This document shows, piece by piece, positions 8,905-16,320 of a DNA stretch of 44,802 nucleotides. The DNA is taken from assembly GCA_947627795.1 (NCBI GenBank), contig CANQXJ010000012.1, positions 1 to 44,802 on the forward strand. The letters are read 5' to 3'. The notes under the pieces were generated by a model that ran no database searches, had not been told where the DNA came from, and saw only the letters and a program-made list of their open reading frames with translations. Position 1 is the first letter of the stretch, and the number at the start of each line of letters is the position of its first letter. This DNA comes from an uncultured Clostridia bacterium (GTDB taxonomy: Bacteria; Bacillota; Clostridia; UBA1381). Both the position numbers and the translations under genes were made by a program.

Positions 8905-8955
8905 TAAAAAAATATGCGTCCCAAAAGTTAAACACTTTTTGAAACGCATATTTAT
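8905..8955 (-). terminator. Intrinsic terminator of serC-serA
   Basis: A 9-bp outer stem, AATATGCGT (8911-8919) with ACGCATATT (8944-8952), continues into an inner CAAAAAGT/CTTTTG pairing. On the minus strand it is followed by TTTTTATTTG. It lies about 70 bp beyond the serA stop. Confidence 0.8.
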
Positions 8956-9024
8956 TAGATTCATTTTTTTAATTAATTTAATATCATCGCTCCCGCGTGC
9001 GGCATATTTGTATGCAGTAAGACT

Positions 9025-10176
9025 TTATTTAATAAGTCTCGCCTTTATAACGCCGCTCGCGTTTGAGAGCTTTTCCATCACGTCAGCCGGAATTGGTTCG
9101 TCGGTGTTGATAATCGTATACGCGATATCGCCCTTTGACGCGTTCATCATGTCGGAAATGTTGACCGTGATAACGTCCGTGTACTTTGCGATAGCGTTCG
9201 GGATATTCTTATGAATGATCGCCACGCGTCCGCCCGCGCTCTTCTGCAGCCAGCAGCGCGGGAAGTTTACGGAATTTACTATATTTCCGTTTTCGAGATA
9301 GTCCGCTATCTCCTGGCAAGCCATAACGGCGCAGTTATCCTCCGATTCCTCGGTCGACGCGCCCAGATGCGGTATCGCGAGTATGCCGTTTTCGCTTACC
9401 GCGCTCGCGCCCGGGAAGTCCACAACGTACTTCGCAACCTTGCCCGCAGCTATAGCCGCCTTCACGTCGTCCGCGTTTACGAGTCCGCCGCGAGCGAAGT
9501 TCAGAATTCTTACTCCGTCCTTCATCTTTGCGATTGCTTCCGCGTTTATAGAATCTCTCGTTTCGTCCGTCAGAGGAACGTGGATAGTAACGTAATCCGA
9601 AACCTTGTAAATATCGTCTATATCCTTTACGACCTTGACCTTCTCGGAAAGCTTCAGAGCGTTCGCAACTGACAGGAACGGATCGTAGCCCACTACATCC
9701 ATACCGAGCGCCACAGCCGCGTTAGCTACGAGTATGCCTATAGCGCCCAAGCCGATAACGCCGAGCGTCTTGCCCATGATTTCGTTTCCCGCAAAGTGCG
9801 ACTTGCCCTTTTCGACCTGCTTGTCGATGTCGTCGCCGTTCAGAGTGCTCGCCCATTCGATACCCTCAACTATATCTCTCGACGAAAGCAGCAAACCCGC
9901 GATAACAAGCTCCTTAACCGCGTTAGCGTTAGCGCCCGGGGTGTTGAAAACAACGATACCCTTTTCGGTGCACTTGTCGATAGGAATATTGTTTACGCCC
10001 GCGCCCGCTCTCGCCACCGCAAGAAGCGACTCGGGAAGCTCCATATCGTGCATTTTAAAGCTTCTCAAAACGATACCGTCCGCCGCAGCGTTCACGTCGT
10101 CGGTGATTGTGTAGTTATCGCCGAGCTGCTCCAGTCCGACAGCGGCGATTTTGTTTAACGTAAGTATATTAAACAT
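9025..10176 (-). CDS. serA: D-3-phosphoglycerate dehydrogenase
   Basis: SerA catalyses the first step of serine synthesis, oxidising 3-phosphoglycerate to 3-phosphohydroxypyruvate with NAD+ in the cytosol. The 383-aa protein has the split substrate domain, a Rossmann NAD site (GVIGLGAIG near residue 141), the catalytic Arg in NFARGGLVN, and the Glu/His pair ending in IPHLGASTEES. A C-terminal ACT domain (YTIINTDEPIP) is the usual serine-sensing module. The intervening ASB domain of the long form is absent. It starts 15 bp after serC with AGGAGAG in the gap, so it is co-transcribed with serC. Confidence 0.95.
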   Translation of the reverse strand: MFNILTLNKIAAVGLEQLGDNYTITDDVNAAADGIVLRSFKMHDMELPESLLAVARAGAGVNNIPIDKCTEKGIVVFNTPGANANAVKELVIAGLLLSSRDIVEGIEWASTLNGDDIDKQVEKGKSHFAGNEIMGKTLGVIGLGAIGILVANAAVALGMDVVGYDPFLSVANALKLSEKVKVVKDIDDIYKVSDYVTIHVPLTDETRDSINAEAIAKMKDGVRILNFARGGLVNADDVKAAIAAGKVAKYVVDFPGASAVSENGILAIPHLGASTEESEDNCAVMACQEIADYLENGNIVNSVNFPRCWLQKSAGGRVAIIHKNIPNAIAKYTDVITVNISDMMNASKGDIAYTIINTDEPIPADVMEKLSNASGVIKARLIK

Positions 10177-10191
10177 AGTTAATCTCTCCTA

Positions 10192-11277
10192 TTATTTATT
10201 TTCAGCTTCAAATTTCTTCATAAATTCAACCAGCGCCTCAACGCCCTCGATAGGCATAGCGTTGTAAATGCTCGCTCTCATGCCGCCCACGGTTCTGTGA
10301 CCTTTAATGTTGATAAAGCCCGCAGCCGTAGCTTCCTTTACGAACTTAGCGTCAAGCTCCTCGTCGCCCGTTACGAACGGTATGTTCATAAGCGATCTGT
10401 CCTCGGGAACAACGGTGCCCTTGAACATTTCCGAGCTGTCAAGGAAATCATAAAGAATCTTAGCCTTTTTCTCGTTTATCTTCTGCAGCTCCTTAACTCC
10501 GCCCTTATCCTTTATCCACTGAAGAACGAGACCGAGCATATATATGCCGTATGTCGGCGGCGTGTTGTACATCGAGCCGTTGTCGCGGTGGATAGAATAC
10601 TTGAACATTGTAGGCGTACCTTCGAGCGTGTCGCCTATTAAATCGTTGCGCACGATTACAAGCGTAACTCCCGCGGGACCGAGGTTCTTCTGCGCGCCCG
10701 CGTAGAGAATACCGAACTTGTTAATATCTATCTCCTCAGCCATTACGCACGACGAAATGTCCGCGACGAGCACCGCGTCGGTGTCGGGGAGCTTCTTTTC
10801 GGTGTAGTGCGTACCGTAAATCGTGTTGTTATAGCAAATGTAGCAGTAGTCCGCTTCGGGATCGAACATGCTCTTGTTTGTCTCGGGGATATACGAGAAC
10901 GTTTTATCCGCCGACGACGCGACCTTGTTTACCTTGATATATCTCTCAGCCTCCTGAGCCGCCTTCTTCGCCCACTGACCGGTTATGATATAGTCAGCCT
11001 TACCGGACTTCGTGCCGAGGTTCATCGGAATTGCCGCGAACTGCGACGAAGCGCCGCCCTGCAAAAACAGTACCGTGTAGTTGTCGGGAACGTGCATAAG
11101 CTCTCTAACGAGCGCCTCCGCGTTGTCGATTATAGCCTTGTACTCCTTCGAGCGGTGGCTCATCTCCATAACGGACTGTCCGGTCGTACCGTACTCGGTC
11201 ATCTCCGCGGCGGCCTTTTCAAGCACCTCAAGCGGAAGCATGGAAGGACCTGCCGAAAAATTATAAACTCTGCTCAT
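10192..11277 (-). CDS. serC: Phosphoserine aminotransferase
   Basis: SerC converts 3-phosphohydroxypyruvate and glutamate to phosphoserine and 2-oxoglutarate, the step after SerA. It is a class V PLP enzyme, with MSRVYNFSAGPSMLP at the N-terminus, the phosphate-binding GGASSQFA and the PLP lysine in AGAQKNLGPAG. The C-terminal KGHRTVGGMRASIYNAMP is characteristic. The ATG at 11277 is preceded by GGAGG at 8-nt spacing; an upstream in-frame ATG at 11307 is poorly placed. It is the first gene of serC-serA; no serB is in the window. Confidence 0.95.
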   Translation of the reverse strand: MSRVYNFSAGPSMLPLEVLEKAAAEMTEYGTTGQSVMEMSHRSKEYKAIIDNAEALVRELMHVPDNYTVLFLQGGASSQFAAIPMNLGTKSGKADYIITGQWAKKAAQEAERYIKVNKVASSADKTFSYIPETNKSMFDPEADYCYICYNNTIYGTHYTEKKLPDTDAVLVADISSCVMAEEIDINKFGILYAGAQKNLGPAGVTLVIVRNDLIGDTLEGTPTMFKYSIHRDNGSMYNTPPTYGIYMLGLVLQWIKDKGGVKELQKINEKKAKILYDFLDSSEMFKGTVVPEDRSLMNIPFVTGDEELDAKFVKEATAAGFINIKGHRTVGGMRASIYNAMPIEGVEALVEFMKKFEAENK

Positions 11278-11350
11278 TATATATTCCTCCAATTTTATTA
11301 TTTTCATGCGTAAGGATTGTTAAATTCTTCACATTGTTTTTATTTCATAT

Positions 11351-11379
11351 ATTATATAACGAGCGGCGCGTTTCGTCAA
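11351..11379 (-). promoter_or_regulatory. Sigma-A promoter of serC-serA
   Basis: On the minus strand TTGACG (11374-11379) is 17 bp from TATAAT (11351-11356). The leader to serC is about 65 nt. I see no T-box or riboswitch in it. Confidence 0.75.
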
Positions 11380-11524
11380 TATAAGCGGTGACAGAAATTT
11401 ATGCGCATTTCGGCGATTTTTTTTACTATTTTGTATAAAACTTATTATTTTTAGGCATATTCCGGCCTTATTACTCAGACGGCGCTCTTGTCCGAACGGT
11501 GCGTAGCGCATTTTTTTCGCAAAA

Positions 11525-11557
11525 AAAAAATCACTCCGCGGTTCAGAGTGATTTTTT
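11525..11557 (-). terminator. Terminator of mecA
   Basis: A 12-bp stem pairs AAAAAATCACTC (11525-11536) with GAGTGATTTTTT (11546-11557), with A and T runs on both sides. It abuts the mecA stop codon. The A/T flanks make it usable in both directions. Confidence 0.8.
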
Positions 11558-11562
11558 ATTGA

Positions 11563-12168
11563 TTATCCGTTAAGCTTTTTTATTCCGGCAGCCATCCGCG
11601 CCAGCTTGCTTCCGGACGCTATCAGCTCGCCGTGCTCTTTAATATGTTCCGCCTTCATGGGACTGGCTACTTCCGACGCAAATTCAGATAAAATATGACG
11701 GCTAGACCTTGAGCCTGATTTTCTGTTCATAAGACAACAGTACACTCCATCGATTTTATACAGCATACTATGTACAAACGCGTCGTCCTCTATCAGTGCG
11801 AACGCTCGGCATAAATCGTCAAAGCTCGCGAAGCCGTAAGCGTCAGCTTCAACATCGGTGTCCTTCACCCGCGCTCTTACAACCCGCGCGCGTTTGAGCT
11901 GATCTCTTGTGAAATTTGCTTTCACTCGTTTGAGCTTACTTATCAAAACGATTATACCTTCACGCATCGGCGTCGCCTCAACAACGATCTGCCCGTTGTA
12001 CGGATTAAATCCCGTTTCCTCGCGCACGGTTTCCATTATATGGAACAGAAATGTATGCAGCTCGCGCGAAGACGGAGTAAGATTATTTATATCTATATTA
12101 AGCCGCGTCAAGTCCGCTGTAGTAAGAGTCACCTTAATTTTGTTGTCCGCAAGTTTTTCAATACGCAT
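11563..12168 (-). CDS. mecA: Adaptor protein MecA
   Basis: MecA delivers substrates to the ClpC unfoldase of the ClpCP protease. The 201-aa protein opens with MRIEKLADNKIKVTLTTADL, the conserved N-terminal substrate-binding domain. The C-terminal ClpC-binding domain contains YGFASFDDLCRAF and the family ending EHGELIASGSKLARMA. A basic linker joins them. Its natural substrates here are unknown; ComK need not exist in this lineage. A GGAGGTG site precedes the ATG. A TATAAT on the minus strand at 12225-12230 with a weak TTCCCA 17 bp upstream is a possible promoter. It is a single gene. Confidence 0.88.
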   Translation of the reverse strand: MRIEKLADNKIKVTLTTADLTRLNIDINNLTPSSRELHTFLFHIMETVREETGFNPYNGQIVVEATPMREGIIVLISKLKRVKANFTRDQLKRARVVRARVKDTDVEADAYGFASFDDLCRAFALIEDDAFVHSMLYKIDGVYCCLMNRKSGSRSSRHILSEFASEVASPMKAEHIKEHGELIASGSKLARMAAGIKKLNG

Positions 12169-12317
12169 AACACACCTCCGTGATTATCACGCGCGTCGGC
12201 GCGCGATACATTATTCTATTTTTTATTATACTATATAAATTCGAATTTGGGAATACAATTTTGAATATTTCTTTTAATAATTTTTAACTGATTTTCCAAA
12301 AATTAAATTAACAAGAT

Positions 12318-12346
12318 GTATATTTCAGAAAAATGAGGCAAGAATA
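12318..12346 (+). promoter_or_regulatory. Candidate forespore (sigma-F/G-like) promoter of spoIIQ
   Basis: GTATA (12318-12322) is a perfect sigma-F/G-type -35. Bases 12337-12346 (GGCAAGAATA) fit the sigma-F -10 pattern GGnrAnAnTw at every fixed position. The gap is 14 nt where the usual sigma-F spacing is near 16, so the call is weak. No convincing sigma-A promoter is visible in this gap. Confidence 0.35.
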
Positions 12347-12376
12347 CTAAATACTACATCAAGGAAAGGATTTGAT

Positions 12377-13216
12377 ATGATGAACAACGAACAAAAAAAG
12401 GAAGCGAGGAAGCTGCCGGGCTTTTACATAGCGCTCTGCTGCTGTGTATTGGTTATAGGTATCGCGGGATATTTTTCGGAACGTGCGCAGGATAAAAACG
12501 ACAACGCTATGATAAATACAGCCGACGTTGAAAACGCTGATACGAGTGAGGTATTTTCGGATACAGACGCAAATCGGATACCTCCCGATAACGCTTCTGG
12601 CGACGCGGACACAATTCCCGAATCCGAAATAGTAAAAGCAGACGAAACCTTTGTTTCCGACAGCGCGTCGGAGGGAAGCGGCGCCGTTTCAGAGTCGGTT
12701 TACGATGACACCGCCGAGGTTTTTGAGCCGTCTGTGCAGGGAGACGGAATTATACCGGAATACGCTGTAGATAATCCGGACGTGGAGGACGTCGCGGTTA
12801 TAGTATCGGCCGAGGATTTTCCGCTGAGCATGCCTGTAAACGGAGCGGTTCTTGATGAATTTTCGGACAAGCTGGTATACAACAGCGCCCTCGCGGACTG
12901 GCGAACGCACGACGGAATTGACATCGGCGCGGAGGTAGGCGGCAGTGTATGCGCGGCGGCTGACGGAGTTATAGAGGAAATCTCCGACAACGCGTTCGGC
13001 GACGTTGTAACGATCTCGCACTCCGGCGGACTGGAAACGAAATATATGGGACTTGACGGAATAGAGTCTCTTTCGGTAGGAGATGAGGTGAAATCGGGAG
13101 ACGTGATAGGTCTTATAGGCGAAAGCAAAGGCGAAAACGTAACGGACGCACATCTGCATCTCGAGGTATACGCCGACGGCAAGCCGGTTGACCCGATGGA
13201 ATATATAGCGCATTAA
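12377..13216 (+). CDS. spoIIQ: SpoIIQ-like forespore LytM (M23) protein
   Basis: SpoIIQ sits in the forespore membrane, where it pairs with SpoIIIAH to form the channel linking forespore and mother cell. A membrane segment spans about residues 15-33. A long acidic, low-complexity linker (34-145) leads to a LytM domain. The zinc residues are intact: His178 and Asp182 (THDGIDIG), and His259/His261 (AHLHLEV). B. subtilis SpoIIQ has a degenerate site, whereas clostridial versions keep it, so this one may be an active endopeptidase. A generic M23 peptidase remains possible because spoIIID and spoIID are not adjacent. AGGAAAGGA precedes the ATG. Confidence 0.7.
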   Translation: MMNNEQKKEARKLPGFYIALCCCVLVIGIAGYFSERAQDKNDNAMINTADVENADTSEVFSDTDANRIPPDNASGDADTIPESEIVKADETFVSDSASEGSGAVSESVYDDTAEVFEPSVQGDGIIPEYAVDNPDVEDVAVIVSAEDFPLSMPVNGAVLDEFSDKLVYNSALADWRTHDGIDIGAEVGGSVCAAADGVIEEISDNAFGDVVTISHSGGLETKYMGLDGIESLSVGDEVKSGDVIGLIGESKGENVTDAHLHLEVYADGKPVDPMEYIAH

Positions 13217-13219
13217 ACC

Positions 13220-13248
13220 AATTGAGCGGTCACTGTGACCGCTCAATT
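13220..13248. terminator. Bidirectional terminator between spoIIQ and GH28
   Basis: A perfect 13-bp inverted repeat, AATTGAGCGGTCA (13220-13232) with TGACCGCTCAATT (13236-13248), has a 3-nt loop. It fills the gap between the two convergent stop codons. U-runs on both sides are short. Confidence 0.75.
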
Positions 13249-14508
13249 TCATATAATATCAATTCTCACATTTTTCACCTTAACCTTCTCTATACAGCTC
13301 TCATCCGTTCCTCGGTTATTCGCTTTTATGCTGATGTTTTCGAATACAAACCTCGATAAATGATACTGCGTTTCGTCCGGCGTCACATCAAAATATGTGT
13401 TACACTCACATTCGCAGTTACGCATGGTGATATTTTCCGCGTATGAAAGCGGAATATCCTTTCTGTCCTTTAAATCGTAAAACTGCGTCCACGGGTTTAT
13501 CTGTATGAAATTATTTATCTTTCCCTTTATGTCCTCGATCGTGATATATTCGTACCTCTGCGGCGTATCGGGGCGCATTTTCAGCCATAACAGGTTTTTT
13601 CCGTCCAATACGTTGATCCGGCGTACGATTATGTTTCTGTTATGCACCGACTCCGAGCCGCACGTAAGGCATCCGTGGCAGAAGCCGTAGGTGCAGTCCT
13701 CGATTATAATACGCTCGTTGGAGCCGTTTTCGGGAGCGGTATCCGCCCACGGTCCTTTGCCGCCCTTGAGGGCTACGGAATCGTCGTTTACTTCAAGATA
13801 ACAGTTTTTAATCAATACGTCCGAGCACACGTCAATATCGACCGCGTCGGTGCTCGGTGCTTTTACCGGCGACGCGGGCGAGAATATATGACAGTTCAGA
13901 AACCGCACCCGATCGCATTTATATATATGATTCGTCCAAAACTGAGCGTTCTGCAAATGCAGGTTTGCGACCGTGACGTTCGAGCTGTTCGATATGTACA
14001 CGAGCCTTGGACGCTGCTCGTCCTTGTTGGTGCACGCGGGATTCCAGAGCCTTCTCAGCCAAAACGCCTTCCACGATTTCAGCCCGTTTCCGTCGATAGT
14101 GCCGCTTCCGCACATTGTAAAACCGTCGCAGCCGTCGGCGTTTATAAGCGCGGCAAAATATTTGCACGTCTCGCCCTCGATGCGCGTTTCGCATACGGTA
14201 TAGTCGGAAATATCGTCGCTCCCTTTGAGAGTTCCGCCCTCGGCGATGTACAGATTTACGCCCTTCTTGAAGTGCAGCGAGCCCGTCATATACGTTCCCG
14301 GCGGCACGACGATCACTCCCCCGCCGTTTTCCGACGCGGTATTTATAAGCGCCTGTATCTCGTTTGTGTAAATTTTCCCGTCATCGAAAATATTGTAATC
14401 GGTCAGGACGTACTGTTTTCCAAGCTCCTCAAGCTCCGGTACGTCCGTATTGTAAAACCACTCGTCAATCGGCGTGCCGTTGGGAAAATATTCCTTTATT
14501 TCACTCAT
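13249..14508 (-). CDS. Glycoside hydrolase family 28 (polygalacturonase-like)
   Basis: A right-handed beta-helix enzyme expected to hydrolyse galacturonide or rhamnogalacturonide linkages of pectin. Family marks include IDGNG and the repeated beta-helix motifs. The acidic residues in DAVDIDVCSDV and VNDDSVALKGG, the Gly-His-Gly in FCHGCLTCGSES, and the basic RPDTPQRYEYITIEDI are also present. The 419-aa protein has no signal peptide, so it probably acts on imported oligosaccharides in the cytosol. It starts 12 bp after larB with a GGAGATGGG site, forming proC-larB-GH28. The metabolic logic of that grouping is not obvious. Confidence 0.85.
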   Translation of the reverse strand: MSEIKEYFPNGTPIDEWFYNTDVPELEELGKQYVLTDYNIFDDGKIYTNEIQALINTASENGGGVIVVPPGTYMTGSLHFKKGVNLYIAEGGTLKGSDDISDYTVCETRIEGETCKYFAALINADGCDGFTMCGSGTIDGNGLKSWKAFWLRRLWNPACTNKDEQRPRLVYISNSSNVTVANLHLQNAQFWTNHIYKCDRVRFLNCHIFSPASPVKAPSTDAVDIDVCSDVLIKNCYLEVNDDSVALKGGKGPWADTAPENGSNERIIIEDCTYGFCHGCLTCGSESVHNRNIIVRRINVLDGKNLLWLKMRPDTPQRYEYITIEDIKGKINNFIQINPWTQFYDLKDRKDIPLSYAENITMRNCECECNTYFDVTPDETQYHLSRFVFENISIKANNRGTDESCIEKVKVKNVRIDII

Positions 14509-14520
14509 TTTCCCATCTCC

Positions 14521-15270
14521 TCATATATGATTTATCATGCTCGCGAGATACCCCGCGCCGAAGCCGTTGTCGATATTCACGACGCTCACTCCGCTCGCGC
14601 AGGAATTGAGCATGGACAAAAGCGCCGCCACTCCGCCGAAAGCCGCGCCGTAGCCCACACTTGTGGGAACGGCTATAACGGGGCAGTCCGCCAGACCGCC
14701 GACAACGCTCGCGAGCGCGCCTTCCATGCCGGCTATCGCGATTATGACCTTCGCCCTCATTATTTCCTCCGAATGAGCCAGCAAACGGTGTATGCCGGAA
14801 ACACCCACATCGTAAAGGCGGTTGACTCTGTTTCCGAGAGCCTCAGCCGTGAGCGCCGCCTCCTCGGCTACCGGTATGTCGCTCGTGCCGCCGGTTGCGA
14901 TTACTATGCTCGTGTCCGTATCGGGCTTCGGCATTTCTCCGGCTATGCCGATATGACCTACCTCGTAGTACGTGAAATCAAGCCCGTGCTCCTTTGCGTA
15001 TTCCGCGGCTTCCTTGCTCATGCGAGTGATAAGAACCGTTTTCTGACCGCTTTCGAGCAGTTTATTCGCGATACTCACGATCTGCTCCGGCGTTTTACCC
15101 GCGCCGTATATCACCTCGGCTATTCCCTGTCTGACCGCGCGGTGATAATCGGGCTTCGCGAATCCCATATCCTCGAACGGAGCGGCTTTGAATTTAACAA
15201 GCGCGTCGCCGACCGAAACGCTTCCGTCGGCGACATTACTCAGCAGATTTTTTAATTCTTCCTTATTCAT
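14521..15270 (-). CDS. larB: Nickel-pincer cofactor biosynthesis protein LarB
   Basis: LarB carboxylates and hydrolyses nicotinic acid adenine dinucleotide, the first step to the nickel-pincer nucleotide cofactor of lactate racemase-type enzymes. The 249-aa protein shows the LarB N-terminal region and the PurE-like AIR-carboxylase fold with VIATGGTSDIPVAEEA, DVGVSGIHRLLAH, AGMEGALASVVGGL and PTSVGYGAAFGGVAALL. It lies 12 bp after proC and 12 bp before the GH28 gene. The usual partners larC and larE are not in this window. A role in another NaAD-derived pathway cannot be ruled out. Confidence 0.9.
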   Translation of the reverse strand: MNKEELKNLLSNVADGSVSVGDALVKFKAAPFEDMGFAKPDYHRAVRQGIAEVIYGAGKTPEQIVSIANKLLESGQKTVLITRMSKEAAEYAKEHGLDFTYYEVGHIGIAGEMPKPDTDTSIVIATGGTSDIPVAEEAALTAEALGNRVNRLYDVGVSGIHRLLAHSEEIMRAKVIIAIAGMEGALASVVGGLADCPVIAVPTSVGYGAAFGGVAALLSMLNSCASGVSVVNIDNGFGAGYLASMINHI

Positions 15271-15282
15271 TATTTTGTCCTC

Positions 15283-16077
15283 TTACATCGACTTCGACTT
15301 GTCCATGCATGCGCGCATAGCCTCGATCACCGCGCTTCTGAAGCCGCACGCTTCAAGCTCGCCCACAGCCTCGATAGTAGTTCCGGCAGGCGAGCATACC
15401 ATGTCCTTCAACTCGCCCGGGTGCTTTCCCGTTTCGAGCGCCATCTTCGCGCTTCCGAGAACAGCCTGCGCTGCGAACGTATACGCCTGAGCGCGAGGCA
15501 TTCCGCCCATGACAGCCGCGTCAGCCATTGCCTCGATAAGCATGAATACATATGCGGGCGACGAGCCGGAAACAGCCGTAACCGCGTCCATCATATACTC
15601 GGGGACTATCTCCGCCTTTCCGAAGCTCGAAAGAATTTGCATAGCGGCTTCAACGTCCTTCGTACCGACAACATCATTCGGGCAAACTGCGGACATTCCC
15701 TCTCCGACGAGCGCCGGAGTATTCGGCATTACGCGCACGAGCTTTACGGGCTTAGCGAACGCCTCTTCAAGCTTAGCGATACTCTGTCCCGCGACGATTG
15801 AAACGATCATTCGTTCAAGGTTTACATAATCCTTTATTTCATCTATGACCTTATATACGACATTCGGCTTTACGCAAAGGAAAATCACATCCGAGCGGCG
15901 TGTAACTTCCTTATTGTTATCGGTAGTATAAACGCCGTATTCATTTTTGATTGCGTCGAGCGAGTCCGCGTTTTTATCGGAAACGGAAATGTCGATTGCC
16001 GCGGCGGTGTTTGAAGCGATAACGCCCTTTATAATAGCCGCGCCCATATTTCCTCCGCCAATGAATCCAATTTTCAT
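15283..16077 (-). CDS. proC: Pyrroline-5-carboxylate reductase
   Basis: ProC reduces pyrroline-5-carboxylate to proline with NAD(P)H, the last step of proline synthesis. The 264-aa protein has the Rossmann motif GFIGGGNMGAAII at the start, FLCVKPNVV, the loop RVMPNTPALVGEGMSA, and the C-terminal dimerisation helices with SGSSPAYVFMLIEAM and CSPAGTTIEAV. An AAAGGAG site precedes the ATG. It is the first gene of proC-larB-GH28. The start codon lies only 29 bp from a repeat element, so its promoter is probably inside that element. Confidence 0.95.
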   Translation of the reverse strand: MKIGFIGGGNMGAAIIKGVIASNTAAAIDISVSDKNADSLDAIKNEYGVYTTDNNKEVTRRSDVIFLCVKPNVVYKVIDEIKDYVNLERMIVSIVAGQSIAKLEEAFAKPVKLVRVMPNTPALVGEGMSAVCPNDVVGTKDVEAAMQILSSFGKAEIVPEYMMDAVTAVSGSSPAYVFMLIEAMADAAVMGGMPRAQAYTFAAQAVLGSAKMALETGKHPGELKDMVCSPAGTTIEAVGELEACGFRSAVIEAMRACMDKSKSM

Positions 16078-16106
16078 GGTATTTGCTCCTTTCGTTGTGT
16101 TGGTGT

Positions 16107-16265
16107 AAATTATGATTTATGCGTGAGAGGCCCCCTTGTCAAAGGGGGCTGTCAGCGTAGCTGACTGGGGGATTCCTTCGCTATTTTTAAATAAAGAATC
16201 CCTCCACCGCTACGCGGTCCCCCTCCCTTTAACAAGGGAGGCTATCAGCCGCTAAATCATAATTT
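16107..16265. mobile_element. MITE-like element with 13-bp terminal inverted repeats
   Basis: The ends AAATTATGATTTA (16107-16119) and TAAATCATAATTT (16253-16265) are perfect inverted repeats. Inside are four hairpins: GCCCCC/GGGGGC around 16129-16148; GTCAGC-GTA-GCTGAC (16151-16165); ACCGC-TAC-GCGGT (16206-16218); and CCTCCC/GGGAGG (about 16222-16241). The two arms also pair with each other through GGGGATTC (about 16168-16175) and GAATCCC (about 16196-16202). It has no ORF. The left end is repeated beside spoIVB (1-24). The GC-rich hairpin style resembles repetitive elements common in gut Clostridia (recollection, not searched). Confidence 0.8.
16116..16142 (-). promoter_or_regulatory. Possible promoter of proC inside the repeat element
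   Basis: A consensus TTGACA (16137-16142, minus strand) lies in the element's terminal hairpin, 15 bp from CATAAA (16116-16121) and 17 bp from a poorer TAAATC. Only 29 bp separate the element from proC, and a terminator lies on its other side. A promoter within the element is therefore likely even if these exact boxes are wrong. Confidence 0.4.
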
Positions 16266-16280
16266 CCCCGCCCATGTTAC

Positions 16281-16317
16281 AAAAAACGGAACCGCCCTCC
16301 GGGCAGCTCCGCTTTTT
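16281..16317 (-). terminator. Terminator of the biotin decarboxylase operon
   Basis: A hairpin of about 13 bp (AACGGAACCGCCC with GGGCAGCTCCGCTT, one mismatch, TCC loop) lies just beyond the last stop. On the minus strand it is followed by TTTTTTG. It should insulate proC from the upstream operon. Confidence 0.75.
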
Positions 16318-16320
16318 AAT

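Noticed and set aside
11278-11350. Possible T-box or riboswitch in the serC leader
   Set aside because: The leader is only about 65 nt and shows no specifier or antiterminator elements.
13642-15255. A 537-codon plus-strand open frame opposite GH28 and larB
   Set aside because: It is antisense to two clear enzyme genes, has arginine-rich, low-complexity composition and no recognisable domain; codon bias of the real genes explains it.
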